A stretch of 64,000 nucleotides of DNA, taken from Sphingomonadales bacterium 32-65-25. GTDB taxonomy: Bacteria; Pseudomonadota; Alphaproteobacteria; Sphingomonadales; Sphingomonadaceae. The DNA lies in contig NCEU01000002.1 in assembly GCA_002280855.1 (NCBI GenBank), forward strand, positions 62,001 to 126,000, in the 5' to 3' direction. The notes under the pieces were generated by a model. It worked only from the letters and a program-made list of their open reading frames with translations, was not told the origin of the DNA and did not search any database. The translations under genes were made by a program, and so were the position numbers. Below are positions 9,255 to 18,434 of this stretch, piece by piece (the stretch's first letter is position 1; every line of letters begins with the position of its first letter).

Positions 9255-10166
9255 TCAATCAAGGTTGAACCCGCGCAACACCCGCACCTCGCCTGATTGG
9301 GCTTCGACAAGCGCCACGGGAACAGAACCGAGACTTGCCAAATGGGTGCCGTTGCTGGCTGGGTGCCCGAGAAGCTTGCGCCCTTGTTTGAGCGCCGCCG
9401 CCTCCTCTGGCGTGATGGCAAGAGCCGGGATGTCGTCCAGCCCTGTCATCAGCGGCAAAACTGCCTGTTCAAGCGTGCGCCCCTGCACCAGTTGGGCCAG
9501 TTTGTCCAGTGATATCGCCTGTTGAAGGCTGAATGGCCCTGATTGGGTGCGGCGCAGCATGGTGACATGGCCAACTGAGCCGAGTGTGATGGCAATGTCG
9601 CGGGCGAGGCTGCGGATATAGGTGCCCTTGGACACGCGGCAGGAGAATGTCGCACTTCCCGGCGTGGTGGCAACCAGATCAAGGCGGTGCACCGTGATGT
9701 GGCGGGTGGCGAGAACCACCTCTTCGCCGGCACGGGCGAGGGCATAGGCACGCTTGCCGTTCACCTTCAGCGCTGAATAGGCCGGCGGCACCTGATCGAC
9801 GGGGCCGGTGAAGGCGGCCAGGATGGCCGTGATCTGTTCCGCCGTGGGGCGCACGTCGCTGGACGCCACCACCTCCCCTTCAGCATCCAACGTGCTGGTC
9901 TGGCTGCCGAAGCTGACGGTGAATTCATAGCCCTTGGCGGCATCGAGCATGCGACCGGCCAGCTTGGTGGCCTCGCCGCACGCGATCGGCAGCACGCCGG
10001 TGGCCAGCGGATCGAGCGTGCCGCCATGGCCGATGCGTGGGACGGGCAGGCCATGCTGACGCAAGATGCGCTTTACCGCCGCCACACCCTGCGCGCTGGT
10101 CAGGCCGAGCGGCTTGTCGAGGATGATCCAGCCGTTGATCGCGGCGGCGTCAATCGTCGCCGACAT
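9255..10166 (-). CDS. truB: tRNA pseudouridine(55) synthase TruB
   Basis: 303-residue enzyme making pseudouridine 55 in the T-loop of tRNAs. It has the NGWIILDKPLGLTS start, the catalytic GHGGTLDPLATGVLPI motif with the nucleophilic Asp, the KGYEFTVSFGSQT strand and RVSKGTYIRSLARDI. The C-terminus extends past the catalytic core as a small PUA-like segment. Three in-frame ATGs (10172, 10169, 10166) are possible; all overlap the end of rbfA by 17-23 bp, which suggests coupled translation. Confidence 0.95.
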   Translation of the reverse strand: MSATIDAAAINGWIILDKPLGLTSAQGVAAVKRILRQHGLPVPRIGHGGTLDPLATGVLPIACGEATKLAGRMLDAAKGYEFTVSFGSQTSTLDAEGEVVASSDVRPTAEQITAILAAFTGPVDQVPPAYSALKVNGKRAYALARAGEEVVLATRHITVHRLDLVATTPGSATFSCRVSKGTYIRSLARDIAITLGSVGHVTMLRRTQSGPFSLQQAISLDKLAQLVQGRTLEQAVLPLMTGLDDIPALAITPEEAAALKQGRKLLGHPASNGTHLASLGSVPVALVEAQSGEVRVLRGFNLD

Positions 10167-10602
10167 CATCATCCATGGAATCGGCCAGGCTCTTCCACGG
10201 CTGGACTGTGCCGGCGGGCGGCAGGTCGCGGGCGATTTCGGGGCGGCGCAGCACTTCATCGATACGGGCGCCGGCGTCAAAACTGTCGTCGCGGCGGAAG
10301 CTGAGATCGGGTGTGTATTTCGTCGCCAGCCGCTTGGCGACTTCACCGCGCAGCCAGCCGCGGTGCTGGCCCAGCGCCTTCACCACGGCTTCGTCATCAC
10401 CGTTGGAGGCTTTCACGAACACGGTGGCTTGCCGCAGATCGGGCGTGACGCGCACTTCAGACACGGAAATGATGGTGCGGGTGATGATCTCGTCGCGCAG
10501 ATCACCGCGCGCGATGATTTCGGCCAGCGCGTGGCGCACCTGCTCGCCGATGCGCTGCAGGCGGATCGGACGGCCTTGCGCGTCGGGTGTGGAACGGACC
10601 AA
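10150..10602 (-). CDS. rbfA: 30S ribosome-binding factor A
   Basis: 150-residue KH-fold factor needed for late 16S rRNA maturation and cold adaptation. Visible blocks are RIGEQVRHALAEII, VSEVRVTPDLRQATVFV and RLATKYTPDLSFRRDDSFDAGARIDEVL. I start it at TTG 10602 because GGGAGGAG (complement of 10610-10617) sits 7 bp before it, and the resulting N-terminus (MVRSTPD...) fits the family. A longer form from a TTG at 10635 has no such site. An acidic DDDVGDD tail overlaps truB. Confidence 0.92.
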   Translation of the reverse strand: MVRSTPDAQGRPIRLQRIGEQVRHALAEIIARGDLRDEIITRTIISVSEVRVTPDLRQATVFVKASNGDDEAVVKALGQHRGWLRGEVAKRLATKYTPDLSFRRDDSFDAGARIDEVLRRPEIARDLPPAGTVQPWKSLADSMDDDVGDD

Positions 10603-10687
10603 GACGATACTCCTCCCGGTTAAGGGTGGGCCCAATCAAGGGCGGCAGTGGCGGGGGCAGGGCGGGCCTGCCCCCAAGGCGCAACCG

Positions 10688-13462
10688 TTAAAGATTGCGT
10701 TCCTTCATTTCCACTTCGTAGGTTTCGACGATGTCGCCGGCCTTCACGTCCGACGAATCCGCCAGCGTGATGCCGCATTCCAGGCCCACCTTCACTTCGG
10801 CCACATCCTCCTTGAAGCGGCGCAGCGAGGCGATGGAACCGGTGTAGATGATGACATCGTCGCGCATGACGCGGGCGCGCAGCGCCTTCTTGATGTAGCC
10901 TTCGGTGACGCGCAGACCGGCGGCCTTGCCGATCTTGCCGGCCTGGAACACATCCAGCACCTGGGCGCGGCCCACAACCGTTTCGAACGCCTCGGGGCCG
11001 AGCTGGCCCGCCATGCCGGCCTTCACATCATCGATCAGATCATAGATCACGTCGTAATATTTCAGCGCCACGCCATCGCGCTGGGCGATTTCGCGGGCCT
11101 TGGCATTGGCACGGACGTTGAAACCGATCACCGGTGCGCCCGAGGCTTTGGCCAGGGTGACATCGCTTTCGGTGATGCCGCCGGTGCTGGCCAGCAGCAC
11201 CTTGGCGCGGATCAGATCATTGCCGACCTTCGACACCGCACCGGCGATGGCTTCGGCCGAGCCTTGCGTATCGGCCTTGATGACCAGCGGGAATTCCTGG
11301 ACCTTCTTGGCGCGCAGCACCGAGAACATGTCTTCCAGGTTGGCCGGGCCGTTGCCGGCCGTGCGGGCAGCGGTGGCTACGCCGGCACGATATTCGGCCA
11401 CTTCGCGGGCGCGGGCTTCGTTTTCCACCACGGTCACGACATCGCCGGCCTGCGGCACACCGCCAAGGCCGAGCACTTCGACTGCGGTCGACGGACCGGC
11501 TTCCTTCACCGTTTCGCCCTTGTCATCGACCATGGCGCGCACGCGGCCCCATTCCTGGCCCATCACGAAGATGTCGCCGCGCTTCAGCGTGCCGCGCCGC
11601 ACCAGAACGGTGGCGAGCGGACCCTTGCCCTTGTCGAGCTTGGCTTCGATCACGGTGCCTTCGGCCGGGCGATCCGGGTTGGCCTTCAGTTCGCTGACTT
11701 CGGCGAGCAGCAGGATTTTCTCCAGCAGATCATCAAGGCCGGTCTTCTTGATGGCGGAGATTTCCACGTCCATCACGTCGCCGCCCATTTCTTCCACCTG
11801 CACATCCTGTTGCAGCAGGGCAGTACGGATGCGGGCGGCATCGGCGCCGGGCTTGTCCATCTTGTTGATGGCCACGATCATCGGCACGCCGGCCGCCTTG
11901 GTGTGCTGAATGGCTTCGATGGTTTGCGGCATGATGCCGTCGTCCCACGCCACCACGAGCACCACGATATCGGTGATGCTGGCGCCCCGCGCGCGCATCG
12001 AAGTGAAGGCCTCGTGACCGGGCGTGTCGAGGAAGGTGATCTTCTGCTTGTCCTTCGTGGTCACCTGATAGGCGCCGATATGCTGGGTGATGCCACCGGC
12101 CTCGCCCTTCACCACGTTGGTGCCGCGCAAGGAATCGAGCAGGCTGGTCTTGCCGTGATCGACATGGCCCATGATGGTGACGACCGGCGGACGGAACGCC
12201 AGATCCTTGTCGACATCGACTTCGCCGACCATGCCCTTTTCGACGTCGCTTTCCGAAACACGCACGATGTTGTGGCCGAATTCGGTCAGCACCAGTTCGG
12301 CGGTGTCCTGATCGATTTCGTCAACGGCGGCTGACGGCACGCCAAGGCGGGCGAGCAAGCGCACCACATTGCCGGTGCGTTCGGCCATGCGGTTGGCCAG
12401 TTCCTGCACGGTGATCATGTCAGGCACGGTCACGTCGCGGACCTGCTTGGCCTGGCTGCCAAGGCGGCCGCGTTCCTTCTCGCGGGCCCGGCGCAGCGCG
12501 GCAAGGCTGCGCACGCGGGTGTTGCCTTCATCATCCAGCGCGCGGGTAACGGTGAGCTTGCCGGCCTTGCGGCGATCGTCGCCCAGTTTCGGGCGCGACG
12601 GCTTGGCGGCTTCCGGCTTGCGGCCCGGAATGATGCGCACGCGCATGCTGTCATCGTCGTCATCGCTGACGTCGGTTGGGATGACCATGCCGCCATCGGC
12701 GTCCGGCTGCGGATCGGGCCGGGTGGCGAGCTCTTCCTCGCGGTGGCGTTTTTCCTCGATCCGGCGGCGCTCTTCCTCTTCGCGGGCGGCGCGTTCCTGA
12801 TCTTCGCGGATGCGGACTTCTTCCAGCAGGCGCTGGCGATCTTCTTCAGCCTGGCGCGCATAGAGCGCGGCCATTTCGGCCGGCGTCATGCGCGGGCGCT
12901 GCGGTGCAGCGGCCTGACCCTGGGCTGGCCGCGCGGGCTGGCCAGGGCGGGCGGCGCCAGCGGCCGGACGGGCAGCCTGGGCGGGCGGTGCAGCCGCCTT
13001 GGTTTGCGGTACGGGTGCCGGCTCGACCTTGGTTTCGGGAGCAGGAACGGTTGGCTCCGGCGCCTTGGCTTCCGGCTTGGGCGGCAGTGGCGCGCGCTCC
13101 ACAGGACGGAACATCACCGGCGGCGGTGTTGGCGGGCGCGGCGCCGACGGGACAGGGGCCGGTTCGGCCGCAGCAGCAGGCGCAGCGGCAATTGGGGCGG
13201 GGGCCGGGGCCGGGGCAGCCGGGCGCGGTGCCGGAGCCGGCGTAACGGCAGCCGGAGCAGGAGCGGGGGTGGGTGCGGGTGCCGGGGTTGGCTCCGGCGC
13301 GGCGTCGCCCGGACGGTGCAGCACGCGGGCGCGCTTCACCTCCACCACGACCTGTTTGGAACGGCCGTGGCTGAAGGTCTGCTTGACCTGCCCGACCGCG
13401 ACGGCCTTGTTTAGACCGAGGGGGGCACGCGTGCCAAGCTTGGGTTTGTTGTCGTCACTCAT
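10688..13462 (-). CDS. infB: translation initiation factor IF-2
   Basis: 924-residue GTPase that brings initiator tRNA to the 30S subunit. Order: a short N-terminal IF2-associated segment, a Pro/Ala-rich linker (about residues 55-200), a charged Arg/Glu coiled coil (205-250), the IF2_N fold, then the G domain with G1 GHVDHGKT near residue 430, G3 DTPGHEAF near 480 and G4 NKMDKPGA near 530. Domains II, III and the C-terminal fMet-tRNA-binding domain follow. The long low-complexity linker is usual in alphaproteobacteria. It lies between ylxR and rbfA. Confidence 0.97.
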   Translation of the reverse strand: MSDDNKPKLGTRAPLGLNKAVAVGQVKQTFSHGRSKQVVVEVKRARVLHRPGDAAPEPTPAPAPTPAPAPAAVTPAPAPRPAAPAPAPAPIAAAPAAAAEPAPVPSAPRPPTPPPVMFRPVERAPLPPKPEAKAPEPTVPAPETKVEPAPVPQTKAAAPPAQAARPAAGAARPGQPARPAQGQAAAPQRPRMTPAEMAALYARQAEEDRQRLLEEVRIREDQERAAREEEERRRIEEKRHREEELATRPDPQPDADGGMVIPTDVSDDDDDSMRVRIIPGRKPEAAKPSRPKLGDDRRKAGKLTVTRALDDEGNTRVRSLAALRRAREKERGRLGSQAKQVRDVTVPDMITVQELANRMAERTGNVVRLLARLGVPSAAVDEIDQDTAELVLTEFGHNIVRVSESDVEKGMVGEVDVDKDLAFRPPVVTIMGHVDHGKTSLLDSLRGTNVVKGEAGGITQHIGAYQVTTKDKQKITFLDTPGHEAFTSMRARGASITDIVVLVVAWDDGIMPQTIEAIQHTKAAGVPMIVAINKMDKPGADAARIRTALLQQDVQVEEMGGDVMDVEISAIKKTGLDDLLEKILLLAEVSELKANPDRPAEGTVIEAKLDKGKGPLATVLVRRGTLKRGDIFVMGQEWGRVRAMVDDKGETVKEAGPSTAVEVLGLGGVPQAGDVVTVVENEARAREVAEYRAGVATAARTAGNGPANLEDMFSVLRAKKVQEFPLVIKADTQGSAEAIAGAVSKVGNDLIRAKVLLASTGGITESDVTLAKASGAPVIGFNVRANAKAREIAQRDGVALKYYDVIYDLIDDVKAGMAGQLGPEAFETVVGRAQVLDVFQAGKIGKAAGLRVTEGYIKKALRARVMRDDVIIYTGSIASLRRFKEDVAEVKVGLECGITLADSSDVKAGDIVETYEVEMKERNL

Positions 13463-13472
13463 AGTCCGCCGC

Positions 13473-14213
13473 CTAATGCCTTTCGCCGGTGTTCAGGGCA
13501 ACCTCTGTTGCATCTGCCACCACTTCATTTGCCGTTTCACTTGTGGTTTGCGGGCCACAAAATCCCGTCAGTCGATCCAGATCGGCCAGTACGCGGGTGG
13601 CAGCGCCCTGATCCAGCAGCGCCAAATGTACCACATTGTCCCGCCCTAGCGCAGCCGACAGCGCGTCGCGCGCGATCGGCACCCGGCGGTGCGGAATATC
13701 CTCGCCCAAAGATTCACCAACAGCGCGGGCCATGCCATCGATCCGATCGCTGCCGTCGGGCCGGGCATCGCCGGCGTGCAGTACCGCAAATACCTTGCCC
13801 TTGGCCAGCGCCTCGCGCACCCGGTCGCCGCCCAGGATCAACGTACCGGCGCGCTTTTCCAGCCCCAGCCGGTTCAGCAACCGTTGCTGCAAGGTCGCCG
13901 TGATGCGGTCTGCCAGATCATCGGGCAGGGTGAAGCTGTTGGCCTTGAACGCCCGCGCCAGCGCGCCGCGCAGCCGGCCCTTTGCTGCCACTGAATCAAA
14001 CAGCGCCTTGTCGGCCGTGATCCACGCGCCGCGGCCGGGCAGCCGTTCCGACCAATCGGCCGCAACCTGGCCGTCCGGCCCCAGCGCCAGCCGGATCAGG
14101 CCTGTGCGCGGGGCAGACTCGCCCGACAGGATGCAGCGGCGTTCGGAGTTCTCCTTGCCGCTGTCCTGACGCGTGTCCGGAGATGCCGGATTCAGGCGAT
14201 CATTGGTTTCCAT
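13473..14213 (-). CDS. YlxR/DUF448 plus L7Ae-like RNA-binding protein
   Basis: 246-residue protein. The N-terminal YlxR domain (about residues 20-95) carries SERRCILSGE, the FIRF-like GLIRLALGPDGQVAAD and the GRGAWI motif. The C-terminal half (about 125-225) resembles an L7Ae/eL8-type RNA-binding domain (AGTLILGGDRVREALAKGKVFAVLHAGDA). In Bacillus and alphaproteobacteria this gene sits between nusA and infB, as here. The start at 14213 overlaps the nusA stop by 14 bp. The role is RNA binding or regulation by inference from the family. Confidence 0.88.
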   Translation of the reverse strand: METNDRLNPASPDTRQDSGKENSERRCILSGESAPRTGLIRLALGPDGQVAADWSERLPGRGAWITADKALFDSVAAKGRLRGALARAFKANSFTLPDDLADRITATLQQRLLNRLGLEKRAGTLILGGDRVREALAKGKVFAVLHAGDARPDGSDRIDGMARAVGESLGEDIPHRRVPIARDALSAALGRDNVVHLALLDQGAATRVLADLDRLTGFCGPQTTSETANEVVADATEVALNTGERH

Positions 14214-15747
14214 CCGCCGACGCGTCCTCCTCGGCGAACCAGTGGGCGCGGGCGGCCATGATGATGCGATTGCCATCATCATCCGACAGGCTGAATTCCT
14301 TGAGCAATCCCGAACGGCCGACCAGTTCGTCGGTGGCCAGATCGCCGAGGTCATCAAGCGTCTTGATGCCCTTTTTCCCGAGCACCACCAGCATGGCTTC
14401 GGTCAGGCCTTCGATGGCGGCGACATCGTCTTCCACGCCCAGGCCACGCCGTTCTTCACGGGCCGCAGCTTCACGGCGCTCCAGCGCTTCGACAGCGCGG
14501 TTCTGCAATTCGGTGGCCAGATCGTCGTCAAAGCCTTCGATGCTGGCGACTTCGGCCAGATCAACATAGGCGACTTCCTCCAGTTCGGAGAAGCCTTCGG
14601 CAACCAGCAGCTGGGCCAGCGTTTCATCAACGTCCAGCTCGGTCTGGAACAGTTCGGATTTCTCGACGAATTCCTTCTGCCGGCGCTCGCTTTCATCGGC
14701 TTCGGTCATGATGTCGATCTGCTTGCCGGTCAGCGCACTGGCCAGGCGCACGTTCTGGCCGCGGCGGCCGATGGCCAAGCTGAGCTGATCGTCGGGCACG
14801 ACCACATCGATGCGGCCTTCTTCTTCATCAAGCACGACCTTGGTGACTTCCGCCGGCTGCAGCGCGTTGACCACGAAGGTGGCGGTGTCGGGCGACCAGG
14901 GGATGATGTCGATCTTTTCGCCCTGCAGTTCCTGCACGACGGCCTGCACGCGGCTGCCCTTCATGCCGACGCAGGCGCCGACCGGATCGATCGAGCCATC
15001 GCGGCTGATCACGCCGATCTTGGCGCGGCTGCCCGGATCGCGGGCGACGGCCATGATTTCGATGATGCCGTCATAGATTTCCGGCACTTCCTGGGCGAAC
15101 AGCTTCTTCATGTAATCGCCGTGGGCGCGGGACAGGAAGATCTGCGGCCCACGGGGCTCGCGGCGGACGGACAGGATCAGGCTGCGCACGCGGTCACCCG
15201 GCTTCAGCACTTCGCGCGGGATCTGCTGGTCGCGGCGGATCACCCCTTCAGCTTTACCCAGATCGACCACCACGTGGCCGAACTCGGCGCGCTTGACGAC
15301 GCCGGTGATGATCTCGCCCTGACGGTCCTTGAATTCTTCATACTGGCGCTCACGCTCGGCATCGCGCACCTTCTGCACGATCACCTGCTTGGCGCCCTGC
15401 GCGGCGATGCGGCCGAATTCCACCGGCGGCAGCGGATCGACGACATAGCTGCCAAGTTCGGCGGTCTTGTCCTTCTTCAGCGCGTCTTTCAGGCTGATCT
15501 GCTTGAAGAAATCTTCCGGCTCTTCCACCACTTCCAGCACGCGCCACAGGCGGGTTTCGCCGGACTTGGGATCAATCTTGGCGCGGATGTCGTTCTCGGC
15601 GCCATAACGCGCCCGGGCGGCGCGCTGGATGGCGTCTTCCATCGCTTCGATCACGATGGCGCGATCGATGCTCTTTTCGCGGGCGACGGCATCGGCAATG
15701 GCCAGCAGTTCGGCGCGGTTGGCGGTGAGGGCAGTTGCGGTGGCCAT
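14200..15747 (-). CDS. nusA: transcription termination/antitermination factor NusA
   Basis: 515-residue RNA polymerase-associated factor. It shows the N-terminal domain (EKSIDRAIVIEAMEDAIQRAAR), the S1 domain (about 135-200), two KH domains (VGACVGMKGSRVQAVVQELQGEKIDII and LAIGRRGQNVRLAS) and a C-terminal acidic region with helix-hairpin-helix-like repeats ending near GIKTLDDLGDLATDELVG. The ATG at 15747 lies 1 bp past the rimP stop with GGAGG just before, so translation is likely coupled. Confidence 0.97.
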   Translation of the reverse strand: MATATALTANRAELLAIADAVAREKSIDRAIVIEAMEDAIQRAARARYGAENDIRAKIDPKSGETRLWRVLEVVEEPEDFFKQISLKDALKKDKTAELGSYVVDPLPPVEFGRIAAQGAKQVIVQKVRDAERERQYEEFKDRQGEIITGVVKRAEFGHVVVDLGKAEGVIRRDQQIPREVLKPGDRVRSLILSVRREPRGPQIFLSRAHGDYMKKLFAQEVPEIYDGIIEIMAVARDPGSRAKIGVISRDGSIDPVGACVGMKGSRVQAVVQELQGEKIDIIPWSPDTATFVVNALQPAEVTKVVLDEEEGRIDVVVPDDQLSLAIGRRGQNVRLASALTGKQIDIMTEADESERRQKEFVEKSELFQTELDVDETLAQLLVAEGFSELEEVAYVDLAEVASIEGFDDDLATELQNRAVEALERREAAAREERRGLGVEDDVAAIEGLTEAMLVVLGKKGIKTLDDLGDLATDELVGRSGLLKEFSLSDDDGNRIIMAARAHWFAEEDASADGNQ

Positions 15748-15748
15748 C

Positions 15749-16342
15749 TCAATCCTCCGTGGAGAGTTCATTGTCGTTGTCAGCAGCGCCATCGGGGCTG
15801 CTTTCGATGATTTCGTCGGCCCCGGTCGGGTCCAGCGGTTTGGTTGCAGCAATCAACCGGTCGGTCAGCACCAGCTTGGCGCCGCTGACGTGGGACAGCG
15901 GCAGGCGCAGCACGCTGTCGCCTTCGAGCGTGCTGCCCTTCATCTTCACCAGCGCGTCCCCGCCATCCAGGCCAACGATTTCGCCGTGCAGGCGGGCGCG
16001 GCCGTCCACCTTGGGCTCCAGTTTCAAGCGCACTTCGTGGCCGGCCCAGTCCTGCCAGTCCTTGGCGCGGGTGAGCGGGCGGTCGATCCCGGGTGAGGAC
16101 ACTTCCAGCGCATATTCTCCGGCGATCGGATCCGCTTCATCAAGTGGCAGATCGAGCGCGCGGGACAGGCGAGCGCACTGATCGATGGTCAACTGGCCGG
16201 TGGCCGGGTCTTCGGCCATCACCTGCAGGGTGAGGCTGCCCGGCTGGCCCGACAGCATGACGCGCACCAGATCAAGCCCCATCGCCGCCACAACTGGGGC
16301 AATGATGGCCGTGAGGCGGGCATCAAGATCGGTCTGGGCCAA
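15749..16342 (-). CDS. rimP: ribosome maturation factor RimP
   Basis: 197-residue factor for 30S assembly. The N-terminal domain has MGLDLVRVMLSG, TIDQCARLSRALDLPLDEADPI and the signature YALEVSSPGIDRPL; a C-terminal SH3-like domain follows (about 95-165). An acidic tail (DGAADNDNELSTED) is present. It is the first gene of the large - strand operon, with the divergent PuuD-like gene beginning 230 bp upstream. Confidence 0.95.
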   Translation of the reverse strand: MAQTDLDARLTAIIAPVVAAMGLDLVRVMLSGQPGSLTLQVMAEDPATGQLTIDQCARLSRALDLPLDEADPIAGEYALEVSSPGIDRPLTRAKDWQDWAGHEVRLKLEPKVDGRARLHGEIVGLDGGDALVKMKGSTLEGDSVLRLPLSHVSGAKLVLTDRLIAATKPLDPTGADEIIESSPDGAADNDNELSTED

Positions 16343-16509
16343 GTTTGGGCGACTCCGGTGACAAGGACAAACACACGGACAAGCGGTTTGAGTGCTGCGC
16401 AGCGGAGCGGCGCAGCCTGCAAACCATCAGCCATGCAGGAACGAGCGGCGCTATACGCCAGTTGCACAGATGCAGCAAGGGGTGTCGCCCATGAGTCGTC
16501 GCACTGGGG

Positions 16510-16538
16510 TTAACAAGAGCGTTCCGGTCGCCTATAGG
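16510..16538 (+). promoter_or_regulatory. predicted sigma70-type promoter of the PuuD-like gene
   Basis: TTAACA (16510-16515) and TATAGG (16533-16538) are separated by 17 bp. Transcription would start about 27 bp before the ATG at 16572. Assigned by consensus only. Confidence 0.55.
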
Positions 16539-16571
16539 GTGCCCAACTGCAATTTTTCGGGGCATTCAACC

Positions 16572-17162
16572 ATGGCAAATATTCTCGGCAACCTCAGTCA
16601 GGCACTGATCATCGGCGTTGTGGCGCTGCTGGCCGTGATCGGCGGCTTCCACATGTCCTATCTGGGTGCCGATGCTTATGCGTTCGGCAACGGCTTCCTG
16701 CGCTTCCTGCACACCTGGGCCGGCATCTTGTGGATCGGCCTGCTCTATTATTTCAACTTCGTGCAGATCCCGACCATGCCCAGCGTGCCGGCCGAACTGA
16801 AGCCGGGCGTGAGCAAGTATATCGCGCCCAAGGCGCTGCTGTTCTTCCGACATGCAGCATTGCTCACCGTGATCGTTGGCCTGGCGATCGCTGCTCACAA
16901 CCGCTACCTTGTCGAAGCGCTCACCTTCCAGTCGCCCTACATCGTCATCGGCACAGGTATGTGGCTGGGTCTGATCATGGCGGCGTTTGTGTGGTTCGTG
17001 ATCTGGCCGAACCAGAAGGTGGCGCTGGGCATCGTTGATGGCACCGCCGAACAGAAGGCCGCTGCCGCCAAGACGGCGATGATCTTCAGCCGCACCAATT
17101 TCGTGCTGTCGTTCCCAATGCTCTATTGCATGATCACCCAGGGCAACGGCCTCACGGTCTGA
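16572..17162 (+). CDS. urate hydroxylase PuuD-type N-terminal membrane domain protein
   Basis: 196-residue polytopic membrane protein with about five predicted helices. The segment HTWAGILWIGLLYYFNFVQI matches the conserved motif of the PuuD/urate-oxidase N-terminal membrane family (PF06181). The cytochrome c domain of full-length PuuD is absent, so urate hydroxylation should not be assumed. In sphingomonads this short form is widespread and its function unknown. It stands alone, divergent from rimP, with its own promoter and terminator. Confidence 0.75.
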   Translation: MANILGNLSQALIIGVVALLAVIGGFHMSYLGADAYAFGNGFLRFLHTWAGILWIGLLYYFNFVQIPTMPSVPAELKPGVSKYIAPKALLFFRHAALLTVIVGLAIAAHNRYLVEALTFQSPYIVIGTGMWLGLIMAAFVWFVIWPNQKVALGIVDGTAEQKAAAAKTAMIFSRTNFVLSFPMLYCMITQGNGLTV

Positions 17163-17181
17163 GCTGCTCCGATCGTAACTG

Positions 17182-17216
17182 AAAAGGCCGGTCCGCCAAA
17201 GCGGGCCGGCCTTTTT
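17182..17216. terminator. bidirectional rho-independent terminator
   Basis: A 15 bp stem (17182-17196 with 17201-17215, one G-U pair) and a CAAA loop, with a T-run on one side and an A-run on the other. It sits between the + strand PuuD-like gene and a convergent - strand gene, so it can serve both. Confidence 0.9.
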
Positions 17217-17219
17217 CGT

Positions 17220-17564
17220 TCAGGTCTTGCGCGGATCGGCCGGCAGGCCGGTGACTGGAGCGCAGTCGGGGAACTCGGCATAGCTGGCGCGGCGGCCATT
17301 GCGGCTGATCCACACGCGCAGCGAGGCGAATTCCGGGCACGGGCGATAGCGCCAGCGGAATTCCCAACCATCGGCCCATTGCCGGCCCTCGCGGGCGGCA
17401 AAAGCGGCGCGCGGGTTGCCGGATTGGCGATGATATTCGGTGGCCAGCCGATCGGCCAGCGCTGCGGCCGCTTGCGGATCAATTGCCGGATCATACAGGC
17501 TGAGCATGGCAATGCCGCCGGCCACGAAGGCAGCGATGATCAACAGGAGACGGCGGCGGGTCAC
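17220..17564 (-). CDS. small membrane-anchored protein, unknown function
   Basis: 114-residue protein. The TRRRLLLIIAAFVAGGIAML N-terminus is a single positive-inside membrane anchor or uncleaved signal. The rest has a helix (AAAALADRLATEYHR), WEFRWRYRPCPEFASLRVWI and two further cysteine-proline spots. No family is recognised. The GTG at 17564 gives a sensible N-terminus and has AAGGGCAG upstream. It ends right at the shared terminator. Confidence 0.55.
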   Translation of the reverse strand: MTRRRLLLIIAAFVAGGIAMLSLYDPAIDPQAAAALADRLATEYHRQSGNPRAAFAAREGRQWADGWEFRWRYRPCPEFASLRVWISRNGRRASYAEFPDCAPVTGLPADPRKT

Positions 17565-17667
17565 TGCCTGCCCTTGTGCATCAAGTTGCAGCGCCGCAAA
17601 AGAGGGCACGCGCTGCCAAACGTGCCGCAGCCGCCCGCAACGCATGATCGGCCCTGCAATGCTGGCG

Positions 17668-17696
17668 TTGACAAGATTTGGACCATCCTCTAGTGC
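17668..17696 (+). promoter_or_regulatory. predicted promoter of rplU-rpmA
   Basis: A perfect TTGACA (17668-17673) lies 17 bp from TAGTGC (17691-17696), giving a leader of roughly 75 nt before rplU. The -10 match is weak, so the call is tentative. Confidence 0.45.
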
Positions 17697-17775
17697 CGCG
17701 CCTTCGTTCGGGGCCGGAATCACCTGATTCTGGCGCCGCGACTTGTTTGAAACTTCTAACCTCAAGGCTCCAACC

Positions 17776-18063
17776 ATGTTCGCAGTGGTGCGCACCGGCG
17801 GTAAGCAATACCGGGTCGCCGATGGTGACAAGATCATCGTCGAAAAGATCGAAGGGGAAGCCGGCACTGCCGTCGCCCTCGAAACCCTGATGACCGGCGA
17901 AGGCGCCGCGCTCACCATGGGTGGTGCCGTGAAGGCCGAAATCGTGGCTCAGACCAAGAGCGACAAGATCATCATTTTTAAGAAGAAGCGTCGCCACAAT
18001 TATCGCCGCCGCAATGGCCACCGTCAGCAGCTGACGGTCATCAAGATCACCTCGGTCGCCTGA
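17776..18063 (+). CDS. rplU: 50S ribosomal protein L21
   Basis: 95-residue protein binding 23S rRNA with L20. Visible blocks are [28 protein letters not shown]-like and [27 protein letters not shown]. The ATG at 17776 gives the normal N-terminus; an upstream in-frame ATG at 17743 adds 11 residues outside the family. rpmA follows 26 bp downstream, as in most bacteria. Confidence 0.97.
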   Translation: MFAVVRTGGKQYRVADGDKIIVEKIEGEAGTAVALETLMTGEGAALTMGGAVKAEIVAQTKSDKIIIFKKKRRHNYRRRNGHRQQLTVIKITSVA

Positions 18064-18089
18064 CCGTCGCGTAAAGGGAGCAACCCACC

Positions 18090-18365
18090 ATGGCTCACAA
18101 GAAAGCAGGCGGCTCGTCCAGGAACGGTCGCGATTCGGAAAGCAAGCGCCTTGGCGTGAAGCGCTTCGGCGGCCAGGCGGTCAATGCCGGCACCATCATC
18201 ATCCGTCAGCGTGGCACCCCCACGCATGCCGGCCGCAATGTCGGCATCGGCAAGGATCACACCTTGTATGCGCTGGAAACCGGCACCGTGGAATTCCACA
18301 CCGGCAAGCTCGGCCGCAAATATGTGTCGGTCAACCCGGTGGCGGAACCGCTCGCGGCTGAATAA
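18090..18365 (+). CDS. rpmA: 50S ribosomal protein L27
   Basis: 91-residue protein whose N-terminus reaches the peptidyl transferase centre. It has [53 protein letters not shown] and GRKYVSV blocks. AAAGGGAG precedes the ATG. It is the second gene of rplU-rpmA and is followed by a terminator before obgE. Confidence 0.98.
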   Translation: MAHKKAGGSSRNGRDSESKRLGVKRFGGQAVNAGTIIIRQRGTPTHAGRNVGIGKDHTLYALETGTVEFHTGKLGRKYVSVNPVAEPLAAE

Positions 18366-18392
18366 GCCCGGCTCTTTTCCGCTTGAAAAAAG

Positions 18393-18419
18393 GGGAGCTG
18401 GGCGACCGGCTCCCTTTTT
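18393..18419 (+). terminator. rho-independent terminator after rpmA
   Basis: A 9 bp stem (18393-18401 with 18406-18414, one G-U pair), GCGA tetraloop and five T (18415-18419). obgE begins 16 bp later, so obgE either has its own promoter or depends on read-through. Confidence 0.88.
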
Positions 18420-18434
18420 GTTTGGACCCTAACC

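Noticed and set aside
10175..12334. Long + strand open frame opposite rbfA and infB
   Set aside because: Antisense shadow of well-supported genes; no conserved motif.
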